This document shows, in pieces, positions 1 through 8,800 of a stretch of 9,184 bases of DNA (positions are counted from its first letter, which is position 1; every line of letters starts with the position of its first letter). The stretch is from an uncultured Eubacteriales bacterium. GTDB taxonomy: Bacteria > Bacillota > Clostridia > Oscillospirales > CAG-382. Below the pieces are notes generated by a model. The model did no database searches. It saw only the letters and a list, made by a program, of their open reading frames with translations, and was not told the origin of the DNA. The position numbers and the translations under genes are program-made. The DNA lies in assembly GCA_934446095.1 (NCBI GenBank), contig CAKSDR010000055.1, forward strand, positions 1-9,184. The letters run 5' to 3'.

Positions 1-527
1 TCGCTCTTCCTGTATCTTATTACATGAGCCGGATTCCCCCCGACTATCGCATACTCCGGAACATCCTTTGTAACAACGGCTCCGGCGCCTACAACACTTC
101 CTTTTCCTATTGTCACACCCGGAAGAATAATTGCATTTGCGCCTATCCACACGTCATCGCGTATTGTAACCTGTTTTTTCGGCGCGGTCTGCAGCCTCAT
201 AGGTATTTCCGTGTCGCGAATCTCATGGTTCTGGGTCACAATAATAACATTCGGCGCTATCATTACGTCATTTCCTATCTTTAACGGACCCGCAACTCGG
301 CAATCCTGTCCTATTCCGGAATTATTTCCGATTTCAATTCCCTTTCCGGAAGCAAGAAATGCACCGTTGTCAATATTTACATTTTTTCCGCAGGAATCAA
401 ACATTCCCTTGGCGCAAAGCCGTCTTATATGTTTTGAGCACAAACTGTACGGCATTGAAGAACATGGCAGATGCCTTGCAAAAAAATAGTAAAGCAGGTA
501 CGATATTCCTCTAATGAAAGATTTCAA
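1..527 (-). CDS. Hexapeptide-repeat O-acyltransferase (maltose/galactoside acetyltransferase-like), 3' end outside window
   Basis: This gene probably encodes a cytoplasmic acetyl-CoA-dependent O-acyltransferase of the left-handed beta-helix family that modifies a sugar or polysaccharide precursor. I translated it directly: 175 codons are present and the frame is still open at base 1. The N-terminal part (residues about 10-60) has the lead-in usual in this family, including CGKNVNIDNGAF at 46-57. Hexapeptide repeats follow (IGNNSGIG at 66-73, IGNDVMIAPNV at 84-94, WIGANAIILPGVTIGKGSVVGAGAVV at 127-152, positions 127-152 forming the main coil run). NPAHVI at 165-170 is the usual C-terminal signature. 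His101 in TQNHE matches the family's catalytic histidine. The TTG start is chosen because AGAAGG lies 7 bases upstream and the reading frame before it is that of the flippase; the next Met is residue 25, inside the conserved N-terminus. The TTG overlaps the flippase TGA, implying translational coupling. Relatives are typically about 180-200 residues, so only a short tail should be missing. The exact acceptor is unknown; a serine acetyltransferase role is less likely given the short N-terminus. Confidence 0.9.
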   Translation of the reverse strand, partial: MKSFIRGISYLLYYFFARHLPCSSMPYSLCSKHIRRLCAKGMFDSCGKNVNIDNGAFLASGKGIEIGNNSGIGQDCRVAGPLKIGNDVMIAPNVIIVTQNHEIRDTEIPMRLQTAPKKQVTIRDDVWIGANAIILPGVTIGKGSVVGAGAVVTKDVPEYAIVGGNPAHVIRYRKS

Positions 528-2068
528 TTTTTCACCTTCTTAAATATTTTATCGGTTATTTTTCTGACTTCGGGAACTTTCAAAATCACAGTCATAATTC
601 CGTAAACGACAATGCCAGCAAATGCCGGAACCGCAAGTTTTACGGTTCTTGCAATGAGCGTATCCGAAGAAATTTTTGCATCAAAAACTTCGTTTATAAA
701 ATATATGGCAAAAGACATAACTCCCGACGCTACAATGCTTTTTATAAAAACAGACAAGGTATTCTCAAGATAATTACCTGCTTTTTTTCTGAGCATAACC
801 AAAAGAAATATCATTCCGCACAGCGACGAAACAGAATATGCAAGAGGTATCCCGTAAGCGCCCATAAATCTTATCAATACAAGACTTGCGGCAATGTTTA
901 TCAGCATTATAACAAAACCGTTCAATGCTGATATTTTAGTGATTTTTATAGCATAAAAAGCTCTGTCTAAAATCTCTTTAAGCCCTATGCCGATAATTCC
1001 TATCGAATACAGCGCCATAAGCAATGCCGCCTTTTCGGCATCATCCTGAGTTATCTTGCCCCATTTTGCAATAAGGTCAAGAAACTGCGTTCTGACAGAA
1101 ATGCAGCCGAAAGTGATTGGTACAAGAAGCAGTATTGCCATATTCAAAACATTATTCAAGACAGTCCTGTATCCTTCCATGTCGTCTACCGCCGCTTTTG
1201 CGGAAAGTTTCGGATACACAACGGCAGTTACCGAATAGATAAAAGCGAGAACCATATATATTACAATATTCTGAACATACGTAAGCAAAGTTACCATACC
1301 CTTGAATCTTGCAATCATGGTAACATTGTAAAACATATTAAGCTGATATGCGGATACTCCTATAAAAACTGTGAGGGCCATTCTACCGGCATGTCTTATA
1401 TCCTCGTCTTTAAGATTTAATGAAAAGCGGTATCTGTACCCGGTCTTAAAAACAGGCGGAATAAGTATCAGTGCCTGCATGCAGATTCCTGCCGCTGTTG
1501 CTATAAGCAGACCGTAAACCCCGAATTTGTCGCTCAGAAGGAAAACATAAAAAATTACGATAAGACTGCTCGGAACGCTTACAAATGCCGGCCAACTGTA
1601 TTTACCGTGAGATTGCAAAATTCCTTGAAATATATAATTCTGCCCATAAAATATCATAACCGGCATCATTATCATAAGAGCCTTTACGGCAAAGGAATAT
1701 GTTTGTTCGGTTGATGAAAAGCTTGTAAGTTTTACGATAACCGGCGACACTGCCATGCCGACAGCAACAAGCACGACTGACAGCATTATGGTTATGGTTA
1801 TAATATTGTTGGCAAAATCATGCGCCTTTTTTTCTTCTCCCTTTGCAACATATCCGCCGTAAATGGGAATTACTATTGTTGCAAGCGCGGTTCCGATGCA
1901 GTTGAAAATAGTGTTTGGTATTTGAATGGCGTAAGAATATATATTTATATAATCTCCACTCGCGCCAAAATGAGCCATGTATACCTGCGTGCCCACAAGC
2001 GACATAAGTCTTGAAAATATCATTATTACAGTTACATATCCTATTGAAAATCCAATGTTTTTTTTCAT
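524..2068 (-). CDS. MurJ/MviN-family lipid-linked oligosaccharide flippase (MOP superfamily)
   Basis: This gene encodes a multi-pass inner-membrane protein of 514 residues, the usual size of MurJ (about 500-550), hydrophobic along nearly its whole length and consistent with roughly 14 membrane segments (not computed). MurJ proteins flip lipid II for peptidoglycan synthesis; relatives (Wzx-type) flip other undecaprenyl-linked glycans. Family features visible are FSR at 18-20, the IPN...IGTALATIVIP stretch at 50-68, YPKLS in the middle, and GLKEILDRAFYA ending near 373 (Asp368, Arg369). Against a lipid II substrate, no arginine occurs between residues 21 and 211, so the usual RE/RD pair after FSR and the arginine after IPN are absent. 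ATG at 2068 is preferred because GAGGTGG sits just upstream; an in-frame GTG at 2077 would add three residues but lies within that ribosome binding site. The gene has its own promoter and its stop overlaps the acyltransferase start. Family membership is secure; the substrate is not. Confidence 0.88.
   Translation of the reverse strand: MKKNIGFSIGYVTVIMIFSRLMSLVGTQVYMAHFGASGDYINIYSYAIQIPNTIFNCIGTALATIVIPIYGGYVAKGEEKKAHDFANNIITITIMLSVVLVAVGMAVSPVIVKLTSFSSTEQTYSFAVKALMIMMPVMIFYGQNYIFQGILQSHGKYSWPAFVSVPSSLIVIFYVFLLSDKFGVYGLLIATAAGICMQALILIPPVFKTGYRYRFSLNLKDEDIRHAGRMALTVFIGVSAYQLNMFYNVTMIARFKGMVTLLTYVQNIVIYMVLAFIYSVTAVVYPKLSAKAAVDDMEGYRTVLNNVLNMAILLLVPITFGCISVRTQFLDLIAKWGKITQDDAEKAALLMALYSIGIIGIGLKEILDRAFYAIKITKISALNGFVIMLINIAASLVLIRFMGAYGIPLAYSVSSLCGMIFLLVMLRKKAGNYLENTLSVFIKSIVASGVMSFAIYFINEVFDAKISSDTLIARTVKLAVPAFAGIVVYGIMTVILKVPEVRKITDKIFKKVKN
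535..540 (-). promoter_or_regulatory. Ribosome binding site of the acyltransferase
   Basis: AGAAGG reads 5'->3' on the minus strand from 540 to 535, with a 7-base spacer to TTG at 527-525. It lies inside the last codons of the flippase gene and supports the unusual TTG start over the ATG 24 codons downstream. Confidence 0.75.
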
Positions 2069-2073
2069 TCGCG

Positions 2074-2080
2074 CCACCTC
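2074..2080 (-). promoter_or_regulatory. Ribosome binding site that fixes the flippase start
   Basis: GAGGTGG reads on the minus strand from 2080 to 2074; the GAGG core is 8 bases from ATG at 2068-2066. Because this element overlaps the alternative in-frame GTG (2077-2075), and no purine-rich site lies upstream of that GTG, the ATG is the better start. Confidence 0.75.
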
Positions 2081-2118
2081 AAATGAACTTTGTGCATGTT
2101 GTTTGCAAAACTACTAGT

Positions 2119-2147
2119 ATTTTAACACAAAACAATATAAATGTCTA
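2119..2147 (-). promoter_or_regulatory. Sigma-A-type promoter for the flippase-acyltransferase unit
   Basis: On the minus strand TAGACA (2147-2142) matches five of six bases of the -35 consensus. A 17-base spacer separates it from TAAAAT (2124-2119), five of six of the -10 consensus, preceded by TG at 2127-2126 as an extended -10. The bases upstream of the -35 (about 2148-2168) are almost all A or T and could act as an UP element. Transcription would start near 2112, giving a leader of about 44 bases before ATG 2068. This is the only convincing promoter I found in the window. Confidence 0.72.
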
Positions 2148-2201
2148 TATAAAATTAAAATAATTTAAAGGCACAGCGCGCAAATCCGGCGCATAAAAAA
2201 C

Positions 2202-5200
2202 CTATACTTCTATTTCCTTTGACAAAGCAAAGGAATAAAGAACACATCTTGAAACCTTTTTTCCGGTCATGCTCTCTACGGCCTTTTTATAATATAAAAT
2301 TTGTTCCGAATGCCTTTGTTTTAAAATTTCTTCTCCGTTTTCGGACACCCTGTCGGTTTTAAAATCAACAACACTGTATGTTCCGTCATGATTTTCAAAA
2401 AAGCAGTCGATTACCCCTTGAACAAGAACAAAAGATTCGGGCGCAGGTTCTCTTTTTTCATGCATAAGTTCATTCGGACTTACTTTAAGATTAAATCTCA
2501 CTTCGCGAAAAACATTCTTGCTTTCGGAAATATCGCTGTACAAACCGGACCTGAAAAATTCCGAAAGTTTTCCGAAATCAAGGTTTTTATACTGGATTTC
2601 AGACAGAAACGACTGTTTATAAAGTCTTTCGCTTTCTTTTTCAACCGAAATTTCGCAGTTTTTATAATTTGCAAACTGCATAAATATATGCATAGCGGTG
2701 CCTCTTTCGGCAGAAGTCAGTTTTTCATCTTCTCCGTCCGTCAAAAAATCCGGTTTTATAAGTTCTGTTTTTTTCTTCTGCTCCTCGTCAAGCAGCCCAT
2801 ACTTTAAACTGGAAACCGTAATTTTTGAAGGAATTTTTGTATCAAGATCGTTTTTATACTCAAAATTTAGAAATTCTTCTATTTTTTCAGTATAATCGGT
2901 ACTCAAAAACGATTCTTTCAAAGGCTTTTCTTCTGTTTTACTTATAACATTTTCACTCCGCCCGATTACATGACTGCATTTCAAAACGTCTTTTGAAAGT
3001 TCTTCGGAAACGGGCGGCATATTGCTGCAGCTGTATACATCGCGAATGCTCTCCGACGTAAACGCCGAGCATAAAACAAAATCATAAAGTCCCCTCGCAA
3101 ACTCGGAAATTCTTCCGCCCGGCAACTGTGCGTGCCTGAAATATTTCATGGCATCAAATTCAGAGAGATTTTTAAATGTCATAAAAAGCCTGTCTTTTGC
3201 CCTTGTCATCGCAACATATAAAATCCTTTTTTCCTCGTCGCGGAAACTCTTTTTTTCGGCGGCGCGGACAGCATTTCTGAAAGGCGTATCAATGCTTATA
3301 AATCCGGAATTTGTATTAACGCTGTCAAGGCTTTTGATATCTCTTATTTTAAATCCTATACCGTACACATCGCTGAAGAAAATGTTTTCGTTTTCTTCTT
3401 TAATGTTGAAGTCGCGGTGCAGTCCAGAAATAAAACATACAGGAAATTCAAGCCCTTTCGAATGATGAATACTCATTATTTTGACATAGTTGTCGGAATT
3501 TCCGTAAAAAACGGGGATTTTACCTCCATCGTTTTTCTTATATGTAAGTTCTTTTAAGAATGAGCACAATCCTCTGAAATACGACTTTTCAAAATTTTTT
3601 GCCATGTTATACAAAACCGCAAGGTTTGCCCTTCTCTTTTCGGCAATGCCGTCATATCTGTTGAACGATTTGCCCGAACAAATATTTAAAATATTGCATC
3701 TGTTATATATTTCAAGAATAAGTTTGTCGCACGGCGTCCCTCTCGAAAGTTTCCTGAAATAATTTATGCTTTCGGCAAAATTTGCGCACTTGTTCTTAAG
3801 TTCTGTGTCATCAGAAGACGAAGAAGCAAAATCATTCACCGATTTCCAAACAGTCACTTTGTCGGACGTGATCTGCGGGTTTAACCGTCTGAGTTTGCAC
3901 AGGTCGTCATCGGAAAACAAATATACCTCGGATCTCATAGCTCCGGCAGTGTAAATATCGCGGAGCGGATTATCAATCGCATTCAGAATCGAAAGCATAA
4001 GCAAAATTTCCGGATTTTCAAAAAAATTGTCGGGAATATCCGCACTTGCCGGAATACCGTTTTTTTCAAGATATCTTGCGTATCTGTCGGCAACATTTTT
4101 CGTGCTTCGCATAATAACGGCAAAATCTTTATAGTCATACATTTTCCCGTCGCCCGATAGAATATCCTTGTTGTGCACCATGTGCTTTATCCTATCCGCG
4201 ATGACTTTTATTTCGTTTTCGTAATAATCATCCTGCACATCGTCGTCTTCGTAGAAAAGTATTTCGCACGGATCCGCAACTTTTGATTTTTCTCTTCTTG
4301 AATACACAAGTTTTTCGTCATCGCTGTAATTTTCACACATGATTTTTGAAAAAACAGCGTTTGTAAATTTAACCACATTTTCCGAGCACCTGAAATTATT
4401 TGACAGATATTCCTTGTGAACAAAAGTATTTTCGGCGCTTTTTTCGGAAAGACGCACTGCTCTTGCGCAAATATCTTCGAAAAGTTCCGGGCGAGCGCCG
4501 CGGAACCTGTAAATGCTCTGCTTCACATCTCCGACAAGGAACCTGTTTATTTCCTCAAGTTTGCGTTCGTCGGTTCTGCATATTGCCCTGAAAATCATAT
4601 CCTGAATTGGATTTACGTCCTGATATTCGTCAATATATATTTCAAGAAATCTTTCTCCGTATTCGCGCGCCGTGTCCGTGGGCTCAAAACTTCCCCCATA
4701 AAGTCCGGTATTCTTAACAAAAAGTTTTTTTGTATACTGTTCCGTGTCAGTAAAATCGACGACTCCCCGCGCCTTTTTTTCATCCAAAAATCTTACGTCA
4801 AGTTCTTTAAGTATCGAGATTAACCTTACAAGTATTGTTTTGCAGTCGCGTGCGCATTTCTTAAGCTGTGTGGTGTCTGCAAGAAACAGTCTTTCCCTCA
4901 TTCCCTTTACTTTTTTATTTGCGTTTTCCTTGACGAGTTTTATGTTTTTTAAATATTCCTTATCCTCGTAATCTTTTATGGCGCTAAAAGTTTTCGTATT
5001 ATAATCAAGCAATTTTCTTCTGAAATTTTCATAATTTTTTTCTTTGAGCGCACATAGAATATTCTCAAGATTTTCGGCGTCCGCATCGAATGCGGCGCAG
5101 TATTTGCACACTGCCTCCTCATAACGAATCTGAGAAGATTGTTCTTTCATGTCGAATATTGCGTTTTCAAGTTCGGTTAAGGCGCATTCATATGACATTT

Positions 5201-5849
5201 TTCCAAAATCGGTATCAAAATATTCTTTGCATAATTCAACCTCTGTATATTTTTCGACAGTTGAATCAAGATATTTTTCCGGTTCGGGAAGATTTCTTGT
5301 TTTGTCATAAATCGCAGACACGGTTTCAATGCACTTGGCGTCGCTTTTTCCGTCCGAAAATGTTTCTATAAATTTATAAAAATCCGAATCTTCGGGTTCT
5401 TCTTCGTATTTTTCTTCAAAAATCTGATTTAATATGCGATCTTTTAAAATCTTGCTTTCCGACTCGTCAATTATCTTTAATTTCGGCGGAAGAGAAAGAT
5501 TCTGAAAATTTTGCTTTACTGTTTCAAAGCAAAAAGAATCGATTGTGGAAATATGGGCAAGTCCGATTTTGGCAAGTTGGCGCATCGCCTTTTTATTCGA
5601 CGGGTCGTCTGCGATTTTTTCGCCAAGCGCCGACTCGATTCTCTCGCGCATCTCTTTCGCGGCGGCCTTTGTGAATGTAACGACGAGCAAATCTTCTATT
5701 TCACAAGGATCTTTTTCATCTGAAATTCTCTCGATTATCCTTTTTGTAAGAATAGAAGTTTTTCCGCTTCCGGCGCCTGCCGATACTATAAGGGTGCCGC
5801 TTCTGTCATATATTGCATTTTTTTGTTCCGGAGTATATTCCATTTTCAT
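2202..5849 (-). CDS. addA: AddAB helicase-nuclease subunit A (ATP-dependent 3'-5' helicase and nuclease)
   Basis: AddA is the motor subunit of the AddAB complex, which unwinds and degrades DNA from double-strand ends until a Chi site, then leaves a 3' tail for RecA. The 1215 residues match the family (about 1200-1250). Superfamily 1A helicase motifs appear in order: Q motif YTPEQ (5-9), Walker A AGAGSGKT (24-31), Ia VVTFTKAAAKEM (56-67), Ic STIDSF (101-106), Walker B DEYQD (407-411), III GDVKQS (440-445), V MSIHHSKGLEFP (792-803), VI RILYVAMTRAKDR (875-887). The C-terminal RecB-type nuclease has His1054 (RGTAMH), Asp1148 (QGVID) and Asp1162-Lys1164 (DFKTD), so both activities look intact. DFKTD replaces the commoner DYKTD, a mild change. 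The start ATG 5849 has GGAGG 7 bases upstream and overlaps the addB stop as ATGA, indicating translational coupling and balanced subunit synthesis. An ATG two codons later is a weaker alternative. Identification is close to certain. Confidence 0.97.
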   Translation of the reverse strand: MKMEYTPEQKNAIYDRSGTLIVSAGAGSGKTSILTKRIIERISDEKDPCEIEDLLVVTFTKAAAKEMRERIESALGEKIADDPSNKKAMRQLAKIGLAHISTIDSFCFETVKQNFQNLSLPPKLKIIDESESKILKDRILNQIFEEKYEEEPEDSDFYKFIETFSDGKSDAKCIETVSAIYDKTRNLPEPEKYLDSTVEKYTEVELCKEYFDTDFGKMSYECALTELENAIFDMKEQSSQIRYEEAVCKYCAAFDADAENLENILCALKEKNYENFRRKLLDYNTKTFSAIKDYEDKEYLKNIKLVKENANKKVKGMRERLFLADTTQLKKCARDCKTILVRLISILKELDVRFLDEKKARGVVDFTDTEQYTKKLFVKNTGLYGGSFEPTDTAREYGERFLEIYIDEYQDVNPIQDMIFRAICRTDERKLEEINRFLVGDVKQSIYRFRGARPELFEDICARAVRLSEKSAENTFVHKEYLSNNFRCSENVVKFTNAVFSKIMCENYSDDEKLVYSRREKSKVADPCEILFYEDDDVQDDYYENEIKVIADRIKHMVHNKDILSGDGKMYDYKDFAVIMRSTKNVADRYARYLEKNGIPASADIPDNFFENPEILLMLSILNAIDNPLRDIYTAGAMRSEVYLFSDDDLCKLRRLNPQITSDKVTVWKSVNDFASSSSDDTELKNKCANFAESINYFRKLSRGTPCDKLILEIYNRCNILNICSGKSFNRYDGIAEKRRANLAVLYNMAKNFEKSYFRGLCSFLKELTYKKNDGGKIPVFYGNSDNYVKIMSIHHSKGLEFPVCFISGLHRDFNIKEENENIFFSDVYGIGFKIRDIKSLDSVNTNSGFISIDTPFRNAVRAAEKKSFRDEEKRILYVAMTRAKDRLFMTFKNLSEFDAMKYFRHAQLPGGRISEFARGLYDFVLCSAFTSESIRDVYSCSNMPPVSEELSKDVLKCSHVIGRSENVISKTEEKPLKESFLSTDYTEKIEEFLNFEYKNDLDTKIPSKITVSSLKYGLLDEEQKKKTELIKPDFLTDGEDEKLTSAERGTAMHIFMQFANYKNCEISVEKESERLYKQSFLSEIQYKNLDFGKLSEFFRSGLYSDISESKNVFREVRFNLKVSPNELMHEKREPAPESFVLVQGVIDCFFENHDGTYSVVDFKTDRVSENGEEILKQRHSEQILYYKKAVESMTGKKVSRCVLYSFALSKEIEV

Positions 5850-8800
5850 TTTTCTTCCTCCGTATCTGAAAGCAGCGATTCAAGATTATATCTTGTTTTT
5901 TCATTTTTCTTTTCAAGTCTGCAAAAATCATTAAGGTCGCAGTAAGCGCACGAATTTATCTTGTCGCACTTATACGGGTTTATCTCGATATGCCCGCCTT
6001 TAAGTTCCGACATAAGTTTTGCGGAAGCATCTGCCGCGTCGTTAAGAAGTTTCATCATTTCATCCGAAGAAATAATGCTTGAATTTTTCGAATATGTTCC
6101 GCCGGCATTTTGCTTTACAGGTATATATTTGCCGGACTGTTCCTTTTCCATGGCATATATTATTTCCGGATTATCCAACACAATCCCGTTTGTGCAAAAT
6201 GAATTTTCCTCGGTTTTTTCAAGAGTTTTTCCTATATCATCGCCCAAATTAGCCTTTCCGGCAGGCCTTTTAACGATAAGATACAAGACCCCCGCCGGTT
6301 TTACATTTTTTCCGTAGCGTTTGCTTTCGCTGAAAATTATGCTGTATAGATAAAGCAGCATCTGCAAATTTATTCCATACTGCGCGTCGTCTTTTGAAAA
6401 CTTCTTGCTGCCGGTCTTATAATCTATTATTCTTACGTACGTGTCGTTGCCTTTTTTGTAAATATCCGCCCTGTCAAAAGTGCCGACAACTTTCAAAACC
6501 CCTTTTTCAAAAGGAAGTTTTATCGGAACAGGCGCTATTGAATTTTCTTTCTGTCCTATCGATACTTCAAAGTCCACAGGTAAAAATTCGCTTTGCGAAA
6601 TTTCATCCGTCAAAACTTTTGCTGCCGAAACAAGCGTACCCGACAATCTGTTATATAAATACAGGAACCGTTTTGAAACAATCGATTTTTGTATTTCGCC
6701 GTTTGTAATACCTAAAAGATATTGCGAAAGAAGTTCATTTATTCTTTTTTCCACGGTTTTTTTGTCATAAATAATGTTTTTTGTTTTTGCGCAAACCAGT
6801 TCTTTTACAAAAATCTCCAGAACTTTATGAGAAACAATTCCCGTTTCGCGAACGTCAAGTTCCGCCTTTTTTTCGCCCTGTATGCCGAGTATATAATTTC
6901 CAAAACACGAAAACCTGCACTTACAGTATTTTTCTATTCTTGAAGGGCTTGCGTAAATTTCATCCGAAAACATTTCCCCGGAAATATCTTCAGACAATTT
7001 CCCGGGAAACATATTTTCATTTTCAAGGTTTTTCAGAAGATTTTCATATCCTCCGTTTTTGGCAAAATATTTTTTCAGCGAACTTGCAAAAACTCCGTCA
7101 TTTAACGTAAAAAGACAATCGAGCGCGCTTTTTTCGGACGATATATTTTCTATGCTTTCCGCAAACGGAAAAGATTCTTCGCAAATGTCCGGAAACATTT
7201 TGCAAATCATAGAAACAAACACGGATTTTTTAAGCTGACTTCCGTCTATATCGTTTTCCGAATACAATACAAACAATTTTTCCGCAGGTTCGCACATTGC
7301 GTTATACGCTATAAAAAATTCATCATATATTTTTTCCTGCAGGCAAGCCGATATTTCTATTCCGAGTCCGCCGAGTTTTTTCTTTTCCCTGTCGGAAAAT
7401 ATTCCTTCTTCAAAATCCGTATTCGGGAAAACACCGCTGTTGCAGCCGAGAATTATCATATATTTTATATTTCCCGTACGCATAAGTTCGGCAGAACCTA
7501 TATAAACGCTGTCCACACATTCCGGAATTTGAGCGACAGTGTAATTTGATATTACAAGTTTGAAATATTCAAGGAACTGGGGCGCCGAAATGCTTTCGTT
7601 TCCGAGAACAAGCGCCATTTGGTTCAGCGCCCTTACCACAAAGTTTCTGTACTCTGCGTCTTCTTCGGAAAAATTGCTGTTTTCGGACTCGGACCATTCA
7701 ATAAAGCGATAAACCGCCCTTGCGATGTCTTTAACGGTTCTTGAATCCTTTACGTCCTCACAAAAAGCCTCAAACTGGGGCAGCACTTTTTCTTTTGCAA
7801 TATTTATTTTATTCAAAAGTTTTTCCGCTTTTTCGTCGAATGTTTCGGTGTACCCGTCCGGATTCATGCACCAATCCGAAAATATCGTCTTTTTGCCGGA
7901 AATATTCCATGTTCTTATGTAACACTCCAGGATATCGCATTCTTCGTCGGTAAGTTTTGTGAGTCCGGTTTTTATGTGCTTTATTAAAAAGTCGGACCTG
8001 AACGCAAAAATAAACTCAAAAGCGGAAATTATAAACGCGCATACGGACTTCGTCTGCAAATCCTCGCGGGAATTAAATGTAAAAGGAATTTTATCTCTTT
8101 GCAAAACGGCGTCGATTATCCCTTCATAAGAAGCTATATTTCTTGCGCACACAGCAATATCTTTATATTTTGCGCCGTCTCTTACAAGCCGGGATATGAT
8201 ACACGCCGCAGCGTTCGCTTCCGAAAAGGCGTTCTTGCATGAAATAATCCTGATATCGCCGTTGTTGCCTGACGCCTGAATATTTCTTGCAATAATGCAG
8301 TTTTCCGTGCGAAAGTTTTCCTCGAGATATTGCAGTTGCGGTTTTGCACTTATATAGTTCACCGTTTCATCGCAAAATTCAAGCCCGTGTTTTCTGCAAA
8401 GTCCCGAAATTTCCGAAGACGCGGATATTCCTCTTCCGAATATCGCGTCTTTTGAATTTTGTTCGCACAAAAAAGTAACGTATGTATTTTCCGCCTGACG
8501 AAGAATATTTAAAATAATTTTAAGTTCCTGCGGTGTAAAGCCGTAAAATGAATCAATAAAAACTTCGGTTCCGGCAAAAAAATCGTAATCTTTCAGAACA
8601 AGAGATAATCTGTCGAGGTCATCTCCCCTGTCATTGAAATTTTTGCGCAGAAGATTTTTGTAACTGCTGCCTATCAAAAAAATATCGGAAAGTTTATTAT
8701 ACAAAATTTTTTCGTCGTTATTTCTTTCCAAAAGTTTAAGCGTATCTTCAATCTTTTGATTTTCAATATTGTACTTTTTAAACTCGTCAAGTATATTTAT

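Larger units (their letters stand above)
2069..2201. other. Intergenic region between addA and the flippase gene
   Basis: This 133-base AT-rich gap holds the flippase promoter and ribosome binding site. Two short perfect palindromes lie at or just after the predicted transcription start: TACTAGTA (2112-2119) and TTTGCAAA (2102-2109). They could be operator half-sites or chance. Just after the addA stop, GCGC repeats separated by seven bases could form only a 4-bp stem with no T-run after it, so no terminator is called. Confidence 0.6.

Noticed and set aside
24..489. Plus-strand open frames of 86 and 92 codons
   Set aside because: They lie antisense to the acyltransferase, which has clear hexapeptide repeats; their translations show no family features.
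2165..2201. Candidate addA terminator: GCGC repeats seven bases apart just after the stop codon
   Set aside because: Only a 4-bp stem can form and the following sequence is AT-rich without a run of T, so it is not a credible intrinsic terminator. Read-through into the flippase gene cannot be excluded.
4208..4423. Minus-strand 71-codon frame inside addA
   Set aside because: It is an alternative frame of addA without independent support, within a region where the AddA protein is continuous.
2388..5934. Many plus-strand open frames of 60-139 codons across addA
   Set aside because: They are antisense shadows produced by the Lys/Glu/Ser/Phe-rich coding of addA; none has a convincing ribosome binding site or recognisable motif.
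5961..7953. Plus-strand open frames of 65-118 codons across addB
   Set aside because: They are antisense to a gene with intact nuclease and iron-sulfur motifs; the Phe/Ser/Leu-rich translations reflect the complementary codons.
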